From the NCBI GenBank assembly GCA_009379815.1, contig WHSY01000036.1:270-45315 (forward strand): a DNA stretch of 45,046 nucleotides, given 5' to 3'. This document shows, piece after piece, positions 1-10,067 of this stretch. Under the pieces are notes generated by a model, which had not been told where the DNA came from, ran no database searches, and worked only from the letters and a program-made list of their open reading frames with translations. Origin of the DNA: Pseudonocardiaceae bacterium (GTDB taxonomy: Bacteria; Actinomycetota; Actinomycetes; Mycobacteriales; Pseudonocardiaceae). Both the position numbers and the translations under genes were made by a program. Position 1 is the first letter of the stretch, and every line of letters begins with the position of its first letter.

Positions 1-683
1 TGCAGGTCGTTGGTGGCAAGCCCCGGCAGGTCCATGGTCTTCTTGAGCCGGACCAGGTCGTCGCGGACCCGGCGCTCGATGTCGATGCCGTGGTCCATCA
101 GCTCGCAGAAGTAGCTGTCCCTGCCGAAGATGTCGCGGTAGTCGGACGCGGCCTGGCAGGCGGCGTCGAACTCGTCCTGCTGCAGCAGCCGCTGCACCTC
201 GCCCGACGGGCAGCCGGTGGTGGCGATGAGCCCCTTGCCGTAGATCTCCAGCAGCTCGCGGTCCATCCGCGGCTTGTAGTAGTAGCCCTCCAGGCTGGCC
301 AGGCTGGCGAGCCGGAACAGGTTGTGCATGCCCTCGGTGGTCTCCGCGAGCAGGGTCATGTGGGTGTACATCAGGTCGGGGTTGCCCTCGGAGCTCGCAC
401 CGCCCGGCAACACCGCCCGCTTGCGCTCGTGCCGGCTGCCGGGTGCGAGGTAACCCTCCATCCCGATGATCGGCTTGATGCCGTGGGCCGTGGCCTTCTT
501 CCAGAACTCGTAGGCGCCGAAGACGTTGCCGTGGTCGGTCATCGCCAGCGCCGGCATCTCCATCCGGGCCGCCTCGGTGAGCAGGTCGTCGAGCCGTGCG
601 GCACCGTCGAGCATCGAGAACTCGGTGTGCGTGTGCAGGTGCACGAACGAGCCGCCGGACACGGGCTGGACCTCCTCGGTCAT
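1..683 (-). CDS. dnaE: DNA polymerase III subunit alpha, N-terminal part (runs off the window)
   Basis: Catalytic subunit of the replicative polymerase; only about the first 227 codons lie in the window. The start ATG is at 683-681. The protein opens with a PHP domain: the signature HLHTHTEFSMLDG lies near residues 15-27, followed by AMTDHGNVFGAYEFWKKA, both typical of bacterial DnaE. The last visible residues (ERRVRDDLVRLKKTMDLPG) belong to the region after the PHP core. It is the first gene of its transcript, with a non-coding gap of about 175 bp behind its start. The type is DnaE rather than PolC, because no exonuclease insertion is seen in this part. Family assignment is firm; the rest of the gene is outside the window. 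Confidence 0.96.
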   Translation of the reverse strand, partial: MTEEVQPVSGGSFVHLHTHTEFSMLDGAARLDDLLTEAARMEMPALAMTDHGNVFGAYEFWKKATAHGIKPIIGMEGYLAPGSRHERKRAVLPGGASSEGNPDLMYTHMTLLAETTEGMHNLFRLASLASLEGYYYKPRMDRELLEIYGKGLIATTGCPSGEVQRLLQQDEFDAACQAASDYRDIFGRDSYFCELMDHGIDIERRVRDDLVRLKKTMDLPGLATNDL

Positions 684-778
684 CGGTTCGGGCGCCTCCG
701 TCGGCGCGGGGCGCGGCGGGCGGTCAGCGAGGGACCGCGTCACCCTAACCCGCCTGGTGATCGTTTCCGGCGTGTTGC

Positions 779-802
779 ACCGACCCGTCGGGACGGGTCG
801 GT
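779..802 (-). terminator. Perfect hairpin downstream of the YbjN-like gene
   Basis: An 11-bp perfect inverted repeat (ACCGACCCGTC, GG loop, GACGGGTCGGT) lies about 55 bp after the stop at 858 in the minus direction. No T-run follows, as is common in high-GC actinobacteria. It probably ends the recO/uppS transcript before dnaE. The rest of 684-857 shows only a possible minus-strand -10 (TAGGGT, 742-747) for dnaE. Confidence 0.5.
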
Positions 803-857
803 GAACGTCCAGCTAGGCGGCCTGCGCGACACGCCGGACCGGCTGCCGGTTGCGAGA

Positions 858-1289
858 TCAGTCAGTGGCGTACGCGGCGAGCAGCTCGCCCCGCACCTGC
901 GATGCCGTCGACACCACCAGCATGAGCAGGGTTCCCAGCGGGGTGCTGTCGAGCCCGGCTGCGGGAAACGCGTAGCGCAGCGTCACGTCGGCTCCGCGCT
1001 CGGTGCGGATCAAGCCCAGGGTGCCGAACAGCCCCTGCCCGGCACGGATCGCGACCTGCTCGCCCAACTCTCCCTCGGCGGGCAGGTCCCAGGCCACCAC
1101 ACAGGTCAAGCTCAGCACCACGAGGCCCTCGGCGAGCTCCACGGCCTGCACCGCGCACGGCACCTCTGCGTGCCGGAACGTCAGTGCCCCGTCGTCGTCG
1201 ACCGACACCTCCTGGTAGCGCTCGACAGCGGTGCGGGCCGCGTCGAGCAGCTCCGCGGTGTTCGCGGCCTCGCTCGCGTCGGAGCTCAC
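858..1289 (-). CDS. YbjN-like / type III secretion chaperone-fold protein
   Basis: 143 aa protein with an alpha/beta pattern resembling the YbjN / T3SS-chaperone-like proteins common in actinobacteria: an N-terminal helix ([20 protein letters not shown]), a beta-rich middle ([23 protein letters not shown]) and a C-terminal helix rich in small residues. Its biochemical role is unknown; relatives are thought to bind peptides. The start chosen is GTG 1289-1287, preceded by a strong GAGGAGG ribosome site. The GTG overlaps the uppS stop by 4 bp (GTGA), so translation is probably coupled to uppS. No catalytic motif is visible. The call rests on overall pattern, not a diagnostic motif. Confidence 0.75.
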   Translation of the reverse strand: MSSDASEAANTAELLDAARTAVERYQEVSVDDDGALTFRHAEVPCAVQAVELAEGLVVLSLTCVVAWDLPAEGELGEQVAIRAGQGLFGTLGLIRTERGADVTLRYAFPAAGLDSTPLGTLLMLVVSTASQVRGELLAAYATD

Positions 1290-2122
1290 CGGGACCTCCT
1301 CGCGTCGGAGTTCAGTGGCACGCTCGCGACGGCACCACCGAACCGGCGGTCGCGAGCCGCATAGGCCTCGCAGGCCCGCCACAGGTCGCGCCGGTCGAGA
1401 TCCGGGAACAGCACGTCCTGGAACACCAGCTCGGCATAGGCCGACTGCCACAGCAGGAAGTTCGAGGTGCGCTGCTCGCCGGAGGGCCGCAGGAACATGT
1501 CGACATCGGGCATATCGGGTTCGTCGAGGTGGCGGGCGACCTGCCGCTCGTCCACCTTCTCCGGGTCGAGGTCGCCCCGCGCGGCCCGGCGGGCGATCTC
1601 CCGCGCCGCGTCGGCGATCTCGGCACGCCCACCGTAGTTCACGCACATCGTCAGCGTCATGACCTCGTTGCCGCGGGTGAGCTCCTCGGCGGCCTCGAGC
1701 TCCCGGATCACGCTGCGCCACAGCCGGGGCCGGCGGCCCGCCCAGCGCACCCGCACCCCCATCTCGTGCATCTCGTCGCGGCGACGGCGGATCACGTCGC
1801 GGTTGAAGCCCATCAGGAAGCGCACCTCCTCGGGACTGCGCTTCCAGTTCTCGGTGGAGAACGCATACGCCGACAGCCAGCCGACGCCCACCTCGATGCA
1901 CCCGCACACCAGGTCCATGAGCACAGCCTCGCCGCGCTGGTGGCCCTCGGTGCGGGGCAGGCCGCGCTGCTGCGCCCAGCGGCCGTTGCCGTCCATCACC
2001 ACAGCGACGTGGCCCGGAACCAGCTCCCGCGGGATCGCCGGGGGCCGCGCGCCGGACGGGTGCGGGTCGGGAGCCCGGATGCGCCGGTCGTCGCGCTCGC
2101 GCCGTCGCGCACGTGAGGACAT
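1286..2122 (-). CDS. uppS: Isoprenyl transferase (undecaprenyl/decaprenyl diphosphate synthase)
   Basis: cis-Prenyltransferase that condenses isopentenyl diphosphate onto an allylic primer to make the long-chain polyprenyl diphosphate carrier for cell-wall assembly. Diagnostic motifs are present: the catalytic-Asp region [16 protein letters not shown] (residues about 39-54), [18 protein letters not shown], and near the C-terminus the [20 protein letters not shown] substrate-binding stretch. 278 aa, normal for the family. Start: ATG 2122 has AGGATGG six bases upstream; an in-frame ATG at 2131 would add three residues but has poor spacing. Downstream of recO, coupled to the YbjN-like gene by a 4-bp overlap. 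Confidence 0.95.
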   Translation of the reverse strand: MSSRARRRERDDRRIRAPDPHPSGARPPAIPRELVPGHVAVVMDGNGRWAQQRGLPRTEGHQRGEAVLMDLVCGCIEVGVGWLSAYAFSTENWKRSPEEVRFLMGFNRDVIRRRRDEMHEMGVRVRWAGRRPRLWRSVIRELEAAEELTRGNEVMTLTMCVNYGGRAEIADAAREIARRAARGDLDPEKVDERQVARHLDEPDMPDVDMFLRPSGEQRTSNFLLWQSAYAELVFQDVLFPDLDRRDLWRACEAYAARDRRFGGAVASVPLNSDARRSR

Positions 2123-2170
2123 CGGACCCATCCTGCCGCGCCCGGCTGCGACGCCGGCACGTGGGTACCG

Positions 2171-2233
2171 ACCCCGTTCCGGTTCCGAAACGGGTCGTGG
2201 GCGGCCCGCCACCCCGTTCCGGTTCCGAAACGG
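2171..2233. repeat. Direct repeat of a 23-bp dyad-symmetric unit between uppS and recO
   Basis: ACCCCGTTCCGGTTCCGAAA followed by CGG occurs at 2171-2193 and again at 2211-2233, 40 bp apart, and each copy is followed by a TCGTGGG stretch. Each unit is a near palindrome (CCGTTCCGGTTCCGAAACGG). It sits in the 140-bp gap between recO and uppS, the only sizeable gap in this part of the operon. Confidence 0.85.
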
Positions 2234-2262
2234 TGTCGTGGGCCGGGTGGTCCGGGCGCCGA

Positions 2263-3018
2263 TCAGTCGACACCCGCGAGCCCGCGGGGCTGACGCTCGA
2301 CCAGCGGCAGCGAGCGCAGCGCGCGCTCCAGGTGCCACTGCAGGTGGGCGGCCACCAGTCCGCTGCCCTCCCGGCGCGCCGCTGCCGAGGCCGCCTCGGC
2401 CACCGGCCAGTTCCCCTCAGCCAGCGCGTCGAGCAGCCGCAGCGTCTCCGGTGCGGGCCTGGCCGACCCCGCCGGCCGGCACTGGCCGCACACGGCACCG
2501 CCGGCAGGCACGTTGAACGCCTGGTGCGGGCCGGGGCTGCCGCAGCGGGCGCACTCCGCCAGCGCCGGCGCCCACCCGGCCGCGGTCATCGCCCGCAGCA
2601 GGAAGGCGTCGAGCACCAGCGCGGCCTCTCGCTGCCCGTCGGCCAGCGCCCGCAGCGCGCCCACGACGAGCAGGTACAGCCGCTGCACCGGCTCGCCCTC
2701 GGCGCCGGCCAGCCGCTCGGCTGTCTCGAGCACCGCGCAACCGGTGGTGTAGCGGCCGTAGTCGCCGACCAGCCTCGCCCCGAACCCGTCCACGGTCTGC
2801 ACCTGGGTCACGATGTCGAGGCTGCGACCGGTGTGAAACTGCACATCGACATGGCCGAAGGGCTCGAGCCTGGCCCCGAACCGCGACGAGGTGCGCCGTA
2901 CCCCTTTGGCGACGGCACGCACCCGCCCGTGCCGGCGGGTCAGCAGCGTGACGATGCGATCGGCCTCGCCCAGCTTCTGCACCCGCAGCACCACACCGGA
3001 GTCGCGGTAGAGGCTCAC
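2263..3018 (-). CDS. recO: DNA repair protein RecO
   Basis: Recombination mediator that works with RecF/RecR to load RecA on gapped DNA. The N-terminal OB-fold shows the family opening [26 protein letters not shown] and the [17 protein letters not shown] segment. The C-terminal helical part contains a four-cysteine zinc site (CARC near residue 160, CGQC about 20 residues later). 251 aa from GTG 3018, the start that matches homologues. A further upstream GTG at 3096 overlaps the stop of the preceding small membrane gene by 4 bp, and would add 26 residues of unusual sequence. That overlap could reflect coupling, so the start is not settled. Ribosome sites are weak for both. Confidence 0.93.
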   Translation of the reverse strand: MSLYRDSGVVLRVQKLGEADRIVTLLTRRHGRVRAVAKGVRRTSSRFGARLEPFGHVDVQFHTGRSLDIVTQVQTVDGFGARLVGDYGRYTTGCAVLETAERLAGAEGEPVQRLYLLVVGALRALADGQREAALVLDAFLLRAMTAAGWAPALAECARCGSPGPHQAFNVPAGGAVCGQCRPAGSARPAPETLRLLDALAEGNWPVAEAASAAARREGSGLVAAHLQWHLERALRSLPLVERQPRGLAGVD

Positions 3019-3092
3019 ATCACCATCGTCGCACCGCAGCACCCGATATCGCGTCGGACCCGCGGCAGCCGATCCGAGCCCCTGCAGGCCGA

Positions 3093-3221
3093 TCACGGTG
3101 CGACGGCGACCCCCGCGATGCCGATTACCAGGAACAACGCGAGGACCCCCACGCCGATCGAGCCGAGCACGATGCCCGCTGTCTGCCTGAAAATCGCGGT
3201 GGTGCGACTCTCCGTTACCAC
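3093..3221 (-). CDS. Small single-span membrane protein between era and recO
   Basis: 42 aa from GTG 3221: a short polar head (VTESRTTAIFRQT) followed by one hydrophobic segment (GIVLGSIGVGVLALFLVIGI). It lies 10 bp after the era stop, and its TGA overlaps a possible recO GTG, so it looks like a real member of the era-recO transcript. Function unknown. A membrane anchor or a coupling peptide for recO translation are both possible. Confidence 0.55.
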   Translation of the reverse strand: MVTESRTTAIFRQTAGIVLGSIGVGVLALFLVIGIAGVAVAP

Positions 3222-3231
3222 AGTACCGTGA

Positions 3232-4173
3232 TCAGAACCCGAGCCGGCGAAGCTGCTTGGGGTCGCGCTGCCAGTCCTTGGCGACCTTGACGTGCAGGTC
3301 GAGGTAGACGCTGCTGCCCAGCAACGCCTCGATCTGCCTGCGGGCAGAGCTACCGACCCGCTTGAGGCGCTCCCCACCGCGGCCGATGACGATCGCCTTC
3401 TGGCTGGGCCGCTCGACGTAGAGGTAGGCGTACACGTCGAGCAGGTCGTCGCGGCCCTCCCGGGGGGCCATCTCCTCGACGACGACGGCCAGCGAGTGCG
3501 GTAGCTCCTCGCGCACGCCCTCCAGCGCCGCCTCCCGAACCAGCTCTGCGACGAGCCGCTGCTCCGGCTCATCGGTCAGCTCCCCGTCCGGGTACAGCGG
3601 CGGGCTCTCCGGCATCCTGGCAAGCAGCAGGTCGGCGAGCAACTCCACCTGGAAGCCGTCCACCGCCGAGACCGGGACGAGCTCGGCGAAGTCCCCCAGC
3701 CCGGCCGACTTCCCCAGTTGCGCCAGTGTGGCGAGCTGCTCGGCGACCCGCTGCGGGCTCACCGCGTCGGTCTTGGTGACGATCCCGAAGACCGGCTTGC
3801 GCGTCGACAGCGGTGCGAGCTCCCGTGCGATGAAACGATCCCCCGGCCCGACGTCGGCGTCGGCGGGCACGCAGAACCCGATGACGTCCACCTCGGCCCA
3901 AGTGGTGCGGACGAGATCGTTGAGCCGCCGGCCCAGCAGCGTGCGCGGCCGGTGCAACCCGGGTGTGTCCACGAGCACCAGCTGGCCGTCGGGCTGCGCC
4001 ACGATGCCGCGGATGGTGTGACGGGTGGTCTGCGGCCGGGTCGACGTGATCGCCACCTTGCGCCCCACCAACGCATTGGTCAGAGTCGACTTGCCCGCGT
4101 TGGGCCGCCCCACGAGGCAGGCGAAGCCCGCGCGGAACGGGGATTCCGGCTCGGGTGGCGCGTCGGCGGGCAC
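3232..4173 (-). CDS. era: GTPase Era
   Basis: Essential GTPase for 16S rRNA maturation and 30S assembly. G1 is GRPNAGKST (near residue 22), the switch/G2 region is STRPQTTRHTIRGIV, G3 is DTPGLH and G4 is TKTD. The C-terminal KH domain contains KAIVIGRGGERLKRVGSSAR. 313 aa, full length. Start GTG 4173; the ribosome site is weak (GTAGGG about 10 bases upstream). The 13-bp gap to the upstream cytidine deaminase-like gene implies one operon. Neighbouring ybeY also acts in rRNA processing, so the order ybeY...era groups ribosome-maturation genes. Confidence 0.97.
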   Translation of the reverse strand: MPADAPPEPESPFRAGFACLVGRPNAGKSTLTNALVGRKVAITSTRPQTTRHTIRGIVAQPDGQLVLVDTPGLHRPRTLLGRRLNDLVRTTWAEVDVIGFCVPADADVGPGDRFIARELAPLSTRKPVFGIVTKTDAVSPQRVAEQLATLAQLGKSAGLGDFAELVPVSAVDGFQVELLADLLLARMPESPPLYPDGELTDEPEQRLVAELVREAALEGVREELPHSLAVVVEEMAPREGRDDLLDVYAYLYVERPSQKAIVIGRGGERLKRVGSSARRQIEALLGSSVYLDLHVKVAKDWQRDPKQLRRLGF

Positions 4174-4185
4174 GGCAGCCCGACC

Positions 4186-4557
4186 CTACTCCGAGGGGCG
4201 CAGCACGCCACCGAGCGCGCCACGCGGGTCGGCGACGAACACCGCCGCAGTGGGACCGAGGTCTCGGGCCGCGGCCAGCGAAGCGTCATCGACCGATCCC
4301 ACCCCGGTGACGACGGCGGCCGCCTCGAGGCCCAGGGCACCGCTGGCGACGGCGGCCGCCACCGCGGACTGCAGGGCCGACAGCGTCAGCGACGGCAGCG
4401 CCACGGTGCAGCCGGTGTAGGTGCGTCCGTCAGTGTCACGGACCGCAGCCCCTTCCGCCGACCCGGTGCGGGCCATCATCGAGCGGGCCAGCGTCACGAG
4501 CTTGGCGTCCTCGGGGTCCAGCACGGTCTCCTGGTCGAGCTCGTTGCTATCCGGCAC
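4186..4557 (-). CDS. Cytidine deaminase-like protein lacking the catalytic zinc motifs
   Basis: 123 aa, in the position of the mycobacterial cytidine deaminase-like gene next to era. The fold pattern is recognisable: the start [20 protein letters not shown], then [24 protein letters not shown], then a hydrophobic strand plus [18 protein letters not shown], which resembles the family C-terminus. But the HAE/CAE proton-shuttle motif that should follow the GCTV strand is replaced by LPSLTL, and the PCxxC zinc pair is absent. Deaminase activity is therefore unlikely; a structural or regulatory role is inferred. Start GTG 4557, with GGAGGGG nine bases upstream, overlapping the CNNM gene by 11 bp. 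Confidence 0.8.
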   Translation of the reverse strand: MPDSNELDQETVLDPEDAKLVTLARSMMARTGSAEGAAVRDTDGRTYTGCTVALPSLTLSALQSAVAAAVASGALGLEAAAVVTGVGSVDDASLAAARDLGPTAAVFVADPRGALGGVLRPSE

Positions 4558-6022
4558 GGGCGTCGCTCCCCTCCGACCACGCGGCGATGTGGTCGATGCT
4601 GTCGGTGCCGTCGGTCTGGTCGGTGCCGTCGGCCTGGTCGGTGCCGTCGGCGCGATCGGATTCGCCTCGGGGGCCCCGCGCGGGACCGGACCGGTGGGCG
4701 ATGACGGTGGTGATGCGCATCCGACCGCGGTTGTCCTTGCCACCCTCGGCGCGCAACCGCAACCCGGCGACCTCCGTCTCGGCCCCGGGGAGTGGCACCC
4801 GTCCCAGACGCTGCGCGAGCAGCCCACCGACGGTCTCCACGTCGGCGTCGTCGAGATCGATGTCGAACAGCTCGCCGAGGTCCTCGACCCCGAGCCGGGC
4901 GCTGACCCGCACCGAACCGTCCGCGAGCCGCTCGACCGGGGGCCGCTCGTCGGTGTCGGACTCGTCGGTGATCTCACCGACGATCTCCTCGAGGATGTCC
5001 TCGATCGTCAGCAGGCCCGCGGTGCCGCCGTACTCGTCGACCACCAGGGCCATGTGGTTGCGCGAGACCTGCATCTCGGTCAGCAGTGCTGTCAAGCGCT
5101 TGGAGTCGGGGACGAAGGAGGGAGGCCGCATCACCTCGGCGACGGTGGCGGTGGCGGTGGCGGTGACGGGGACGTGGCTCGCGGTCAACGCCCCGCCGTC
5201 GGTGCCGTCGGTGCCGTCGGTGCCGCCGGTGCCGTCGTCGGGGGGTAGCGGGACCAGGTCCTTGATGTTGGCGACGCCGACGATGTCGTCCACGCTCTCG
5301 GAGATCACCGGGATCCGGGTGAAGCCCGAGCGCAGGCACAGCGCCAGTGCCTGGCGCACCGACTTGTCCTGCTCGATCCAGACGATCTCGGTGCGGGGCA
5401 CCATCACCTCGCGGGCGACGGTGTCGCCGAGGTCGAACACCGACTGGATCATCTCGGCCTCCCCCGCGGCGACGACGCCCCGCTCGCCGGCCATGTCGAC
5501 CAGCTCTCGCAGCTCCACCTCCGACGAGAACGGCCCCTCCCGGAAGCCGCGGCCAGGGGTGATCGCGTTGCCCACCACGATCAGCAGCCGGCTCAGGGGG
5601 CCGAGCAGCCGGCCCAGCGCGCGGACGGGCCCGGCCACCGCGCTGCCCACCCGGTAGGGGTGCTGGCGGCCGATCGTGCGTGGGCCCACCCCGATCACGA
5701 CGTAGGAGACCACGACCATGACCAGGCCGGCGACGAGCACCGCCAGCCACGTCGACGCGATCGAAGCCACTGCCACCACGGTGACCAGCACGGTGGCGGT
5801 GAGCTCGCAGACCAGTCGCAGCAGCAGCAGCAGGTTGACGTGCCGCGGACGGTCGGCGACGACCATGGCGAGTTGGCGCGCGCCATAGCGGCCGGACCGC
5901 GCCATGTCCTCGACTCCGGCGCGCGATACCGTGCCCAGTGCTGCGTCGGCCGCCGCGAACGCCCCGGCGAGCAGGACCAGGGCAACGGCCAGTCCCAGCA
6001 CGGGTAGCGCCCCGGTCAGCAC
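4547..6022 (-). CDS. HlyC/CorC family membrane protein (CNNM domain plus CBS pair)
   Basis: 491 aa integral membrane protein of the CNNM/CorC group, associated with divalent cation (Mg2+) efflux. Order: hydrophobic CNNM/DUF21 part with transmembrane segments over residues 1-140 ([59 protein letters not shown]); a linker with [13 protein letters not shown]; two CBS motifs ([40 protein letters not shown]); then the CorC_HlyC domain. Two acidic DGT-type simple repeats occur, one in the loop between the CBS motifs and one in the C-terminal tail. Both are encoded by slippage-prone 9-mers. Start GTG 6022, seven bases after the ybeY stop. Confidence 0.93.
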   Translation of the reverse strand: MLTGALPVLGLAVALVLLAGAFAAADAALGTVSRAGVEDMARSGRYGARQLAMVVADRPRHVNLLLLLRLVCELTATVLVTVVAVASIASTWLAVLVAGLVMVVVSYVVIGVGPRTIGRQHPYRVGSAVAGPVRALGRLLGPLSRLLIVVGNAITPGRGFREGPFSSEVELRELVDMAGERGVVAAGEAEMIQSVFDLGDTVAREVMVPRTEIVWIEQDKSVRQALALCLRSGFTRIPVISESVDDIVGVANIKDLVPLPPDDGTGGTDGTDGTDGGALTASHVPVTATATATVAEVMRPPSFVPDSKRLTALLTEMQVSRNHMALVVDEYGGTAGLLTIEDILEEIVGEITDESDTDERPPVERLADGSVRVSARLGVEDLGELFDIDLDDADVETVGGLLAQRLGRVPLPGAETEVAGLRLRAEGGKDNRGRMRITTVIAHRSGPARGPRGESDRADGTDQADGTDQTDGTDSIDHIAAWSEGSDARAG

Positions 6023-6029
6023 CGCGCGC

Positions 6030-6604
6030 TCATCCGGGGTCGCCGGACGGGTCGGACCCGTCCAGACCGACCGACCCGAGCAGCCGGGTGTCGGCGTCGC
6101 GCTGCACCGCCCGCCGCCGGGCGGCCCGCGCCGCCGAGTGGAAGTCGGTCAGGATCCCATCCTGCAGCGTGAACATCTCGCGCTCCTCGGCGGCCTCGGC
6201 ATGGTCGTAGCCGAGCAGGTGCAGCACTCCGTGCACGGTGAGCAGCGCCAGTTCGTCGTCGAGCGAGTGCCCGGCCGTGGTGGCCGCCTCGCTGGCGTAG
6301 ACGGGGCAGATCACGATGTCGCCGAGCAGTGCGGGCCCGCCGGCCGGGCTGTCCGGGCGCCCGCCGATGGTGCCGCCCTCGCCGACCTCGTCCATCGGAA
6401 AGGCCATGACATCGGTCGGGCCAGGCAGATCCATCCACCGCTCGTGCAGGTCCGTCATCACGTCGAGCTCGACCAGCAGCATCGACAGCTCGGCCAGCGG
6501 GCTGACACCCATCCGATCGAGCGCGAAGCGCGCGGCCGCCACGATCGACGTCTCGTCGACCCTGGTACCGGATTCGTTGGCGATCTCGATGCCCATGCCC
6601 CGGC

Positions 6605-6608
<4 letters not shown>
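6030..6608 (-). CDS. ybeY: Endoribonuclease YbeY (rRNA maturation factor)
   Basis: Zinc-dependent single-strand RNase for 16S rRNA 3'-end processing and ribosome quality control. The metal motif [11 protein letters not shown] (H-x3-H-x5-H) is near residue 125, preceded by [10 protein letters not shown] and LGDIVICP, both family hallmarks. 192 aa, with a C-terminal tail of about 45 residues that is somewhat longer than usual. The GTG at 6608 overlaps the phoH stop by 4 bp. An ATG at 6596 ([10 protein letters not shown]) matches the usual family N-terminus and may be the real start. The phoH-ybeY-CNNM order is classical. Confidence 0.96.
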
Positions 6609-7693
<1,085 letters not shown>

Positions 7694-8054
7694 GGGTGGC
7701 TGCGTCCTGCTTCCTGCGCGGTGCGCGACGGTGATGACATGTCCACCCCGATGCTAGCGGGCTCAGGCCCTGCACCGCATCGTCCTATGCCGCCTGTCAC
7801 CGAGCAGCTGCCACACGGTGTCACGGCCCGTCGCCTGGATCACCCGATCGAGATCGAGCCGATCGCCCGTGCCCGCCGCATGCACCGGGTCGGATGGGTT
7901 GCCGCGCCGCGGCGGAGCCTGGGGGTCGCGCCGCCGCGGCGCGGCGCCGCCGGACCGAGGGGGGGAGGTGCCCGGCGGAGTCACTACGGTGCACTCGACG
8001 GCCGAACGCACCGGTGCTCGTCACCCCAAGGTAGCGCTTCGCTGGCGCATTGAG
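7694..8054. other. Intergenic gap upstream of phoH, no convincing gene
   Basis: 361 bp, extremely GC-rich in the middle (runs of CCGCCGCGGCG). A minus-strand TAGCAT at 7757-7752 could be a -10 for phoH, without a clear -35. A minus-strand open frame at 7763-8011 exists, but it is rich in Pro/Arg/Gly with no recognisable domain. In the recalled mycobacterial order, a small hypothetical gene lies here, so a decayed relic is possible. Confidence 0.4.
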
Positions 8055-8816
8055 TCAAAAACCACCCGAAGAGCGCATTCCCCACCGCGACGACAGCGCG
8101 CCCAGCGCGCCCAACGCAACCGCGCCGGCAGTCGAGGACCGCAGCACGGCGGGCCCCAGCCGGACCGGCCGGGCACCCGCGGCCACCAACCCGTCCAGCT
8201 CGGACTCCGTGATCCCGCCTTCCGGCCCGACCGCGAGCAGCACTTCGCCCGCCTCCGGCAGCTCGACCGACGGCAGCGGCGCCGGCGCGGACTCGTGCAG
8301 CACCAGCGACAGCGCCGCGAGGCGGCACCGCTGCGCGAGCTCCGCGGTGTCCATCGGTGCCGTCACCTGCGGGACGGTGCCACGCCGGGCCTGCTTGGCC
8401 GACTGCCGGGCGGCCGACCGCCACCTCGCCAGTGCCTTGGCGCCGCGCGGTCCGTCATCCCAGCGAGCGACGCAGCGCGCCGCACGCCACGGCAAGACCG
8501 CGTCCACACCGGCCTCGGTGGCCAGCTCGATCGCGAGCTCACTGCGATCCCCCTTGACCAGGGCCTGCGCGAGCGTCACCCGCAGCGCGGGGGCAGCCTC
8601 GGCCCAGCGGCGCAGCACCCGCAGTTCGAGGCCTTCCCGGCCGGCGGCGAGTACCTCGCACCGCGCGAGCTCGCCGAGGCCGTCGGAGAGCAGGAGCTGC
8701 TCGCCCGCCTTGATCCGCCGCACCGCCGTCGCATGCCGGCCCTCGTCTCCGTCGAGCACGGTGCGCTGGCCCTCGCCGGCCAGCCGGGCGACGAGGAACA
8801 CCGGCAGCAAGCCCAT
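8055..8816 (-). CDS. rsmE: 16S rRNA (uracil(1498)-N3)-methyltransferase
   Basis: SPOUT-class methyltransferase making m3U1498 in 16S rRNA. The N-terminal PUA-like part contains GDEGRHATAVRRIKAGEQLLLSDG. The knotted SAM-binding part contains VLLAVGPEGGITESEL and LGPAVLRSSTAGAVALGAL; the usual version of the last motif is LGPRILRTETA, so it is slightly divergent. 253 aa. ATG 8816 lies 12 bases after the dnaJ stop with no strong ribosome site, consistent with read-through initiation in the hrcA-dnaJ-rsmE transcript. Confidence 0.93.
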   Translation of the reverse strand: MGLLPVFLVARLAGEGQRTVLDGDEGRHATAVRRIKAGEQLLLSDGLGELARCEVLAAGREGLELRVLRRWAEAAPALRVTLAQALVKGDRSELAIELATEAGVDAVLPWRAARCVARWDDGPRGAKALARWRSAARQSAKQARRGTVPQVTAPMDTAELAQRCRLAALSLVLHESAPAPLPSVELPEAGEVLLAVGPEGGITESELDGLVAAGARPVRLGPAVLRSSTAGAVALGALGALSSRWGMRSSGGF

Positions 8817-8828
8817 GCCGAGCAGGTC

Positions 8829-10004
8829 TCACCGGCCGCCGAAGGAACCACGCAGCCGGGAGAACAGCCCGCCGGCTCGGCCGTTGGCGGCCATCTCGGC
8901 GCCCTCCTCGTCCCGCAGCGAGGCCAGCTCGCGCAGCAGCTCGGTCTGTCGCGCGTCGAGCCGGGTGGGCGTGGTGACGTCGAGGTGCACGAACAGCTCG
9001 CCCCGACCATCGGTGCGCCCGGAGCTGCGCAACCGGGGCATCCCCCGGTCACGCAGGGTCATCACTGTCGCGCACTGGGTGCCCGGCTCGACCCGGATCT
9101 CCTCGACACCGTCCAGCGTCTCCAGCAGCACCGTGGTGCCCAGCGATGCGGCGGTCATCGGCACCTGCACGGTGCAGTGCAGGTCGGCACCCTCGCGGCT
9201 GAAGATCTCGTGCGGTAGCTCGTCGACCTCGACGTAGAGGTCCCCGGCCGCACCGCCGCCGGGGCCGACCTCGCCCTGACCTGCCAGCCGCACCCGCATA
9301 CCGTCGGCCACGCCGGCCGGCACCCGCGCGGTGACCGTGCGCCGGGCGCGTACCCGGCCGTCGCCGCCACATTGCCGGCACGGGTCGGGGATGACCTCGC
9401 CGGTGCCGCGGCACACCGGGCACGGCCGCTGGGTCACCACCTGGCCGAGGAAGGAGCGCTGCACGTTCTGGACCGCGCCGATGCCGCCACAGGTGTCGCA
9501 GCGCTCCGGCTTGGTGCCCGGTTCGCAGCCCGAGGCGTCGCACGTCGAGCACGCGATCGCGGTGTCGACGGCGAGCTCGCGGGACACGCCGGTGGCGCAC
9601 TCGTCGAGCGTGAGCTGCATCCGGATCAGCGCGTCGGCGCCGGTCTGCACCCGGCTTCGCTGGCCTCGCCCGCCTGCTGCCCCCGCGGCACCGCCGAAGA
9701 AGGCGTCCATGATGTCGCCGAGGCCGCCGAAGCCGGCGCCTGCGAAGGGGTCGCCACCGCGGGCGCCCCCACCCGTTCCCGAGTTGGAGTCGAGCGGGTC
9801 GCCGCCGAGGTCGACGACCTGCCGCTTCTGTGGGTCGGTGAGCACCTCGTAGGCGTCCGACACGTCCTGGAAGCGCTGCCGCGCCTGCTCATCGGGGTTC
9901 ACGTCGGGGTGCAGCTCCCGCGCCAGCTTGCGGTACGCGCGCTTGATCTGCTCGGTGCCGGCGTCCTTGCCCACACCCAGGATCTCGTAGTAGTCCCTGG
10001 CCAC
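8829..10004 (-). CDS. dnaJ: Molecular chaperone DnaJ (DnaJ2 type)
   Basis: Hsp70 co-chaperone, 391 aa. The J-domain [16 protein letters not shown]...[10 protein letters not shown] carries the HPD motif (near residues 32-34). A Gly-rich linker follows ([20 protein letters not shown]). The zinc-finger region (about 140-210) contains CxxC pairs CSTC, CDTC, CPVC and CRQC with the usual GxG spacers, then the substrate-binding C-terminal beta domains. Start GTG 10004, with GAGGAGG nine bases upstream. It lies directly downstream of hrcA, so it is probably part of the heat-shock regulon controlled by HrcA. Confidence 0.97.
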   Translation of the reverse strand: MARDYYEILGVGKDAGTEQIKRAYRKLARELHPDVNPDEQARQRFQDVSDAYEVLTDPQKRQVVDLGGDPLDSNSGTGGGARGGDPFAGAGFGGLGDIMDAFFGGAAGAAGGRGQRSRVQTGADALIRMQLTLDECATGVSRELAVDTAIACSTCDASGCEPGTKPERCDTCGGIGAVQNVQRSFLGQVVTQRPCPVCRGTGEVIPDPCRQCGGDGRVRARRTVTARVPAGVADGMRVRLAGQGEVGPGGGAAGDLYVEVDELPHEIFSREGADLHCTVQVPMTAASLGTTVLLETLDGVEEIRVEPGTQCATVMTLRDRGMPRLRSSGRTDGRGELFVHLDVTTPTRLDARQTELLRELASLRDEEGAEMAANGRAGGLFSRLRGSFGGR

Positions 10005-10067
10005 CTGCGTGCCCTCCTCACCGTGCCGTGTCCGGTCACGGTGGTCGTCGTCACTGCTCCTCAGCGG

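Noticed and set aside
90-1364. 424-codon plus-strand open frame opposite dnaE
   Set aside because: Mirror of dnaE and of the YbjN-like gene; Ala/Arg/Gly-rich with no domain, as expected from high GC.
2113-3231. 372-codon plus-strand open frame opposite recO
   Set aside because: Shadow of recO; begins in the 23-bp repeat area without a ribosome site.
7763-8011. 82-codon minus-strand open frame between phoH and rsmE
   Set aside because: Pro/Arg/Gly-rich, no ribosome site and no recognisable domain; kept only as a possible relic.
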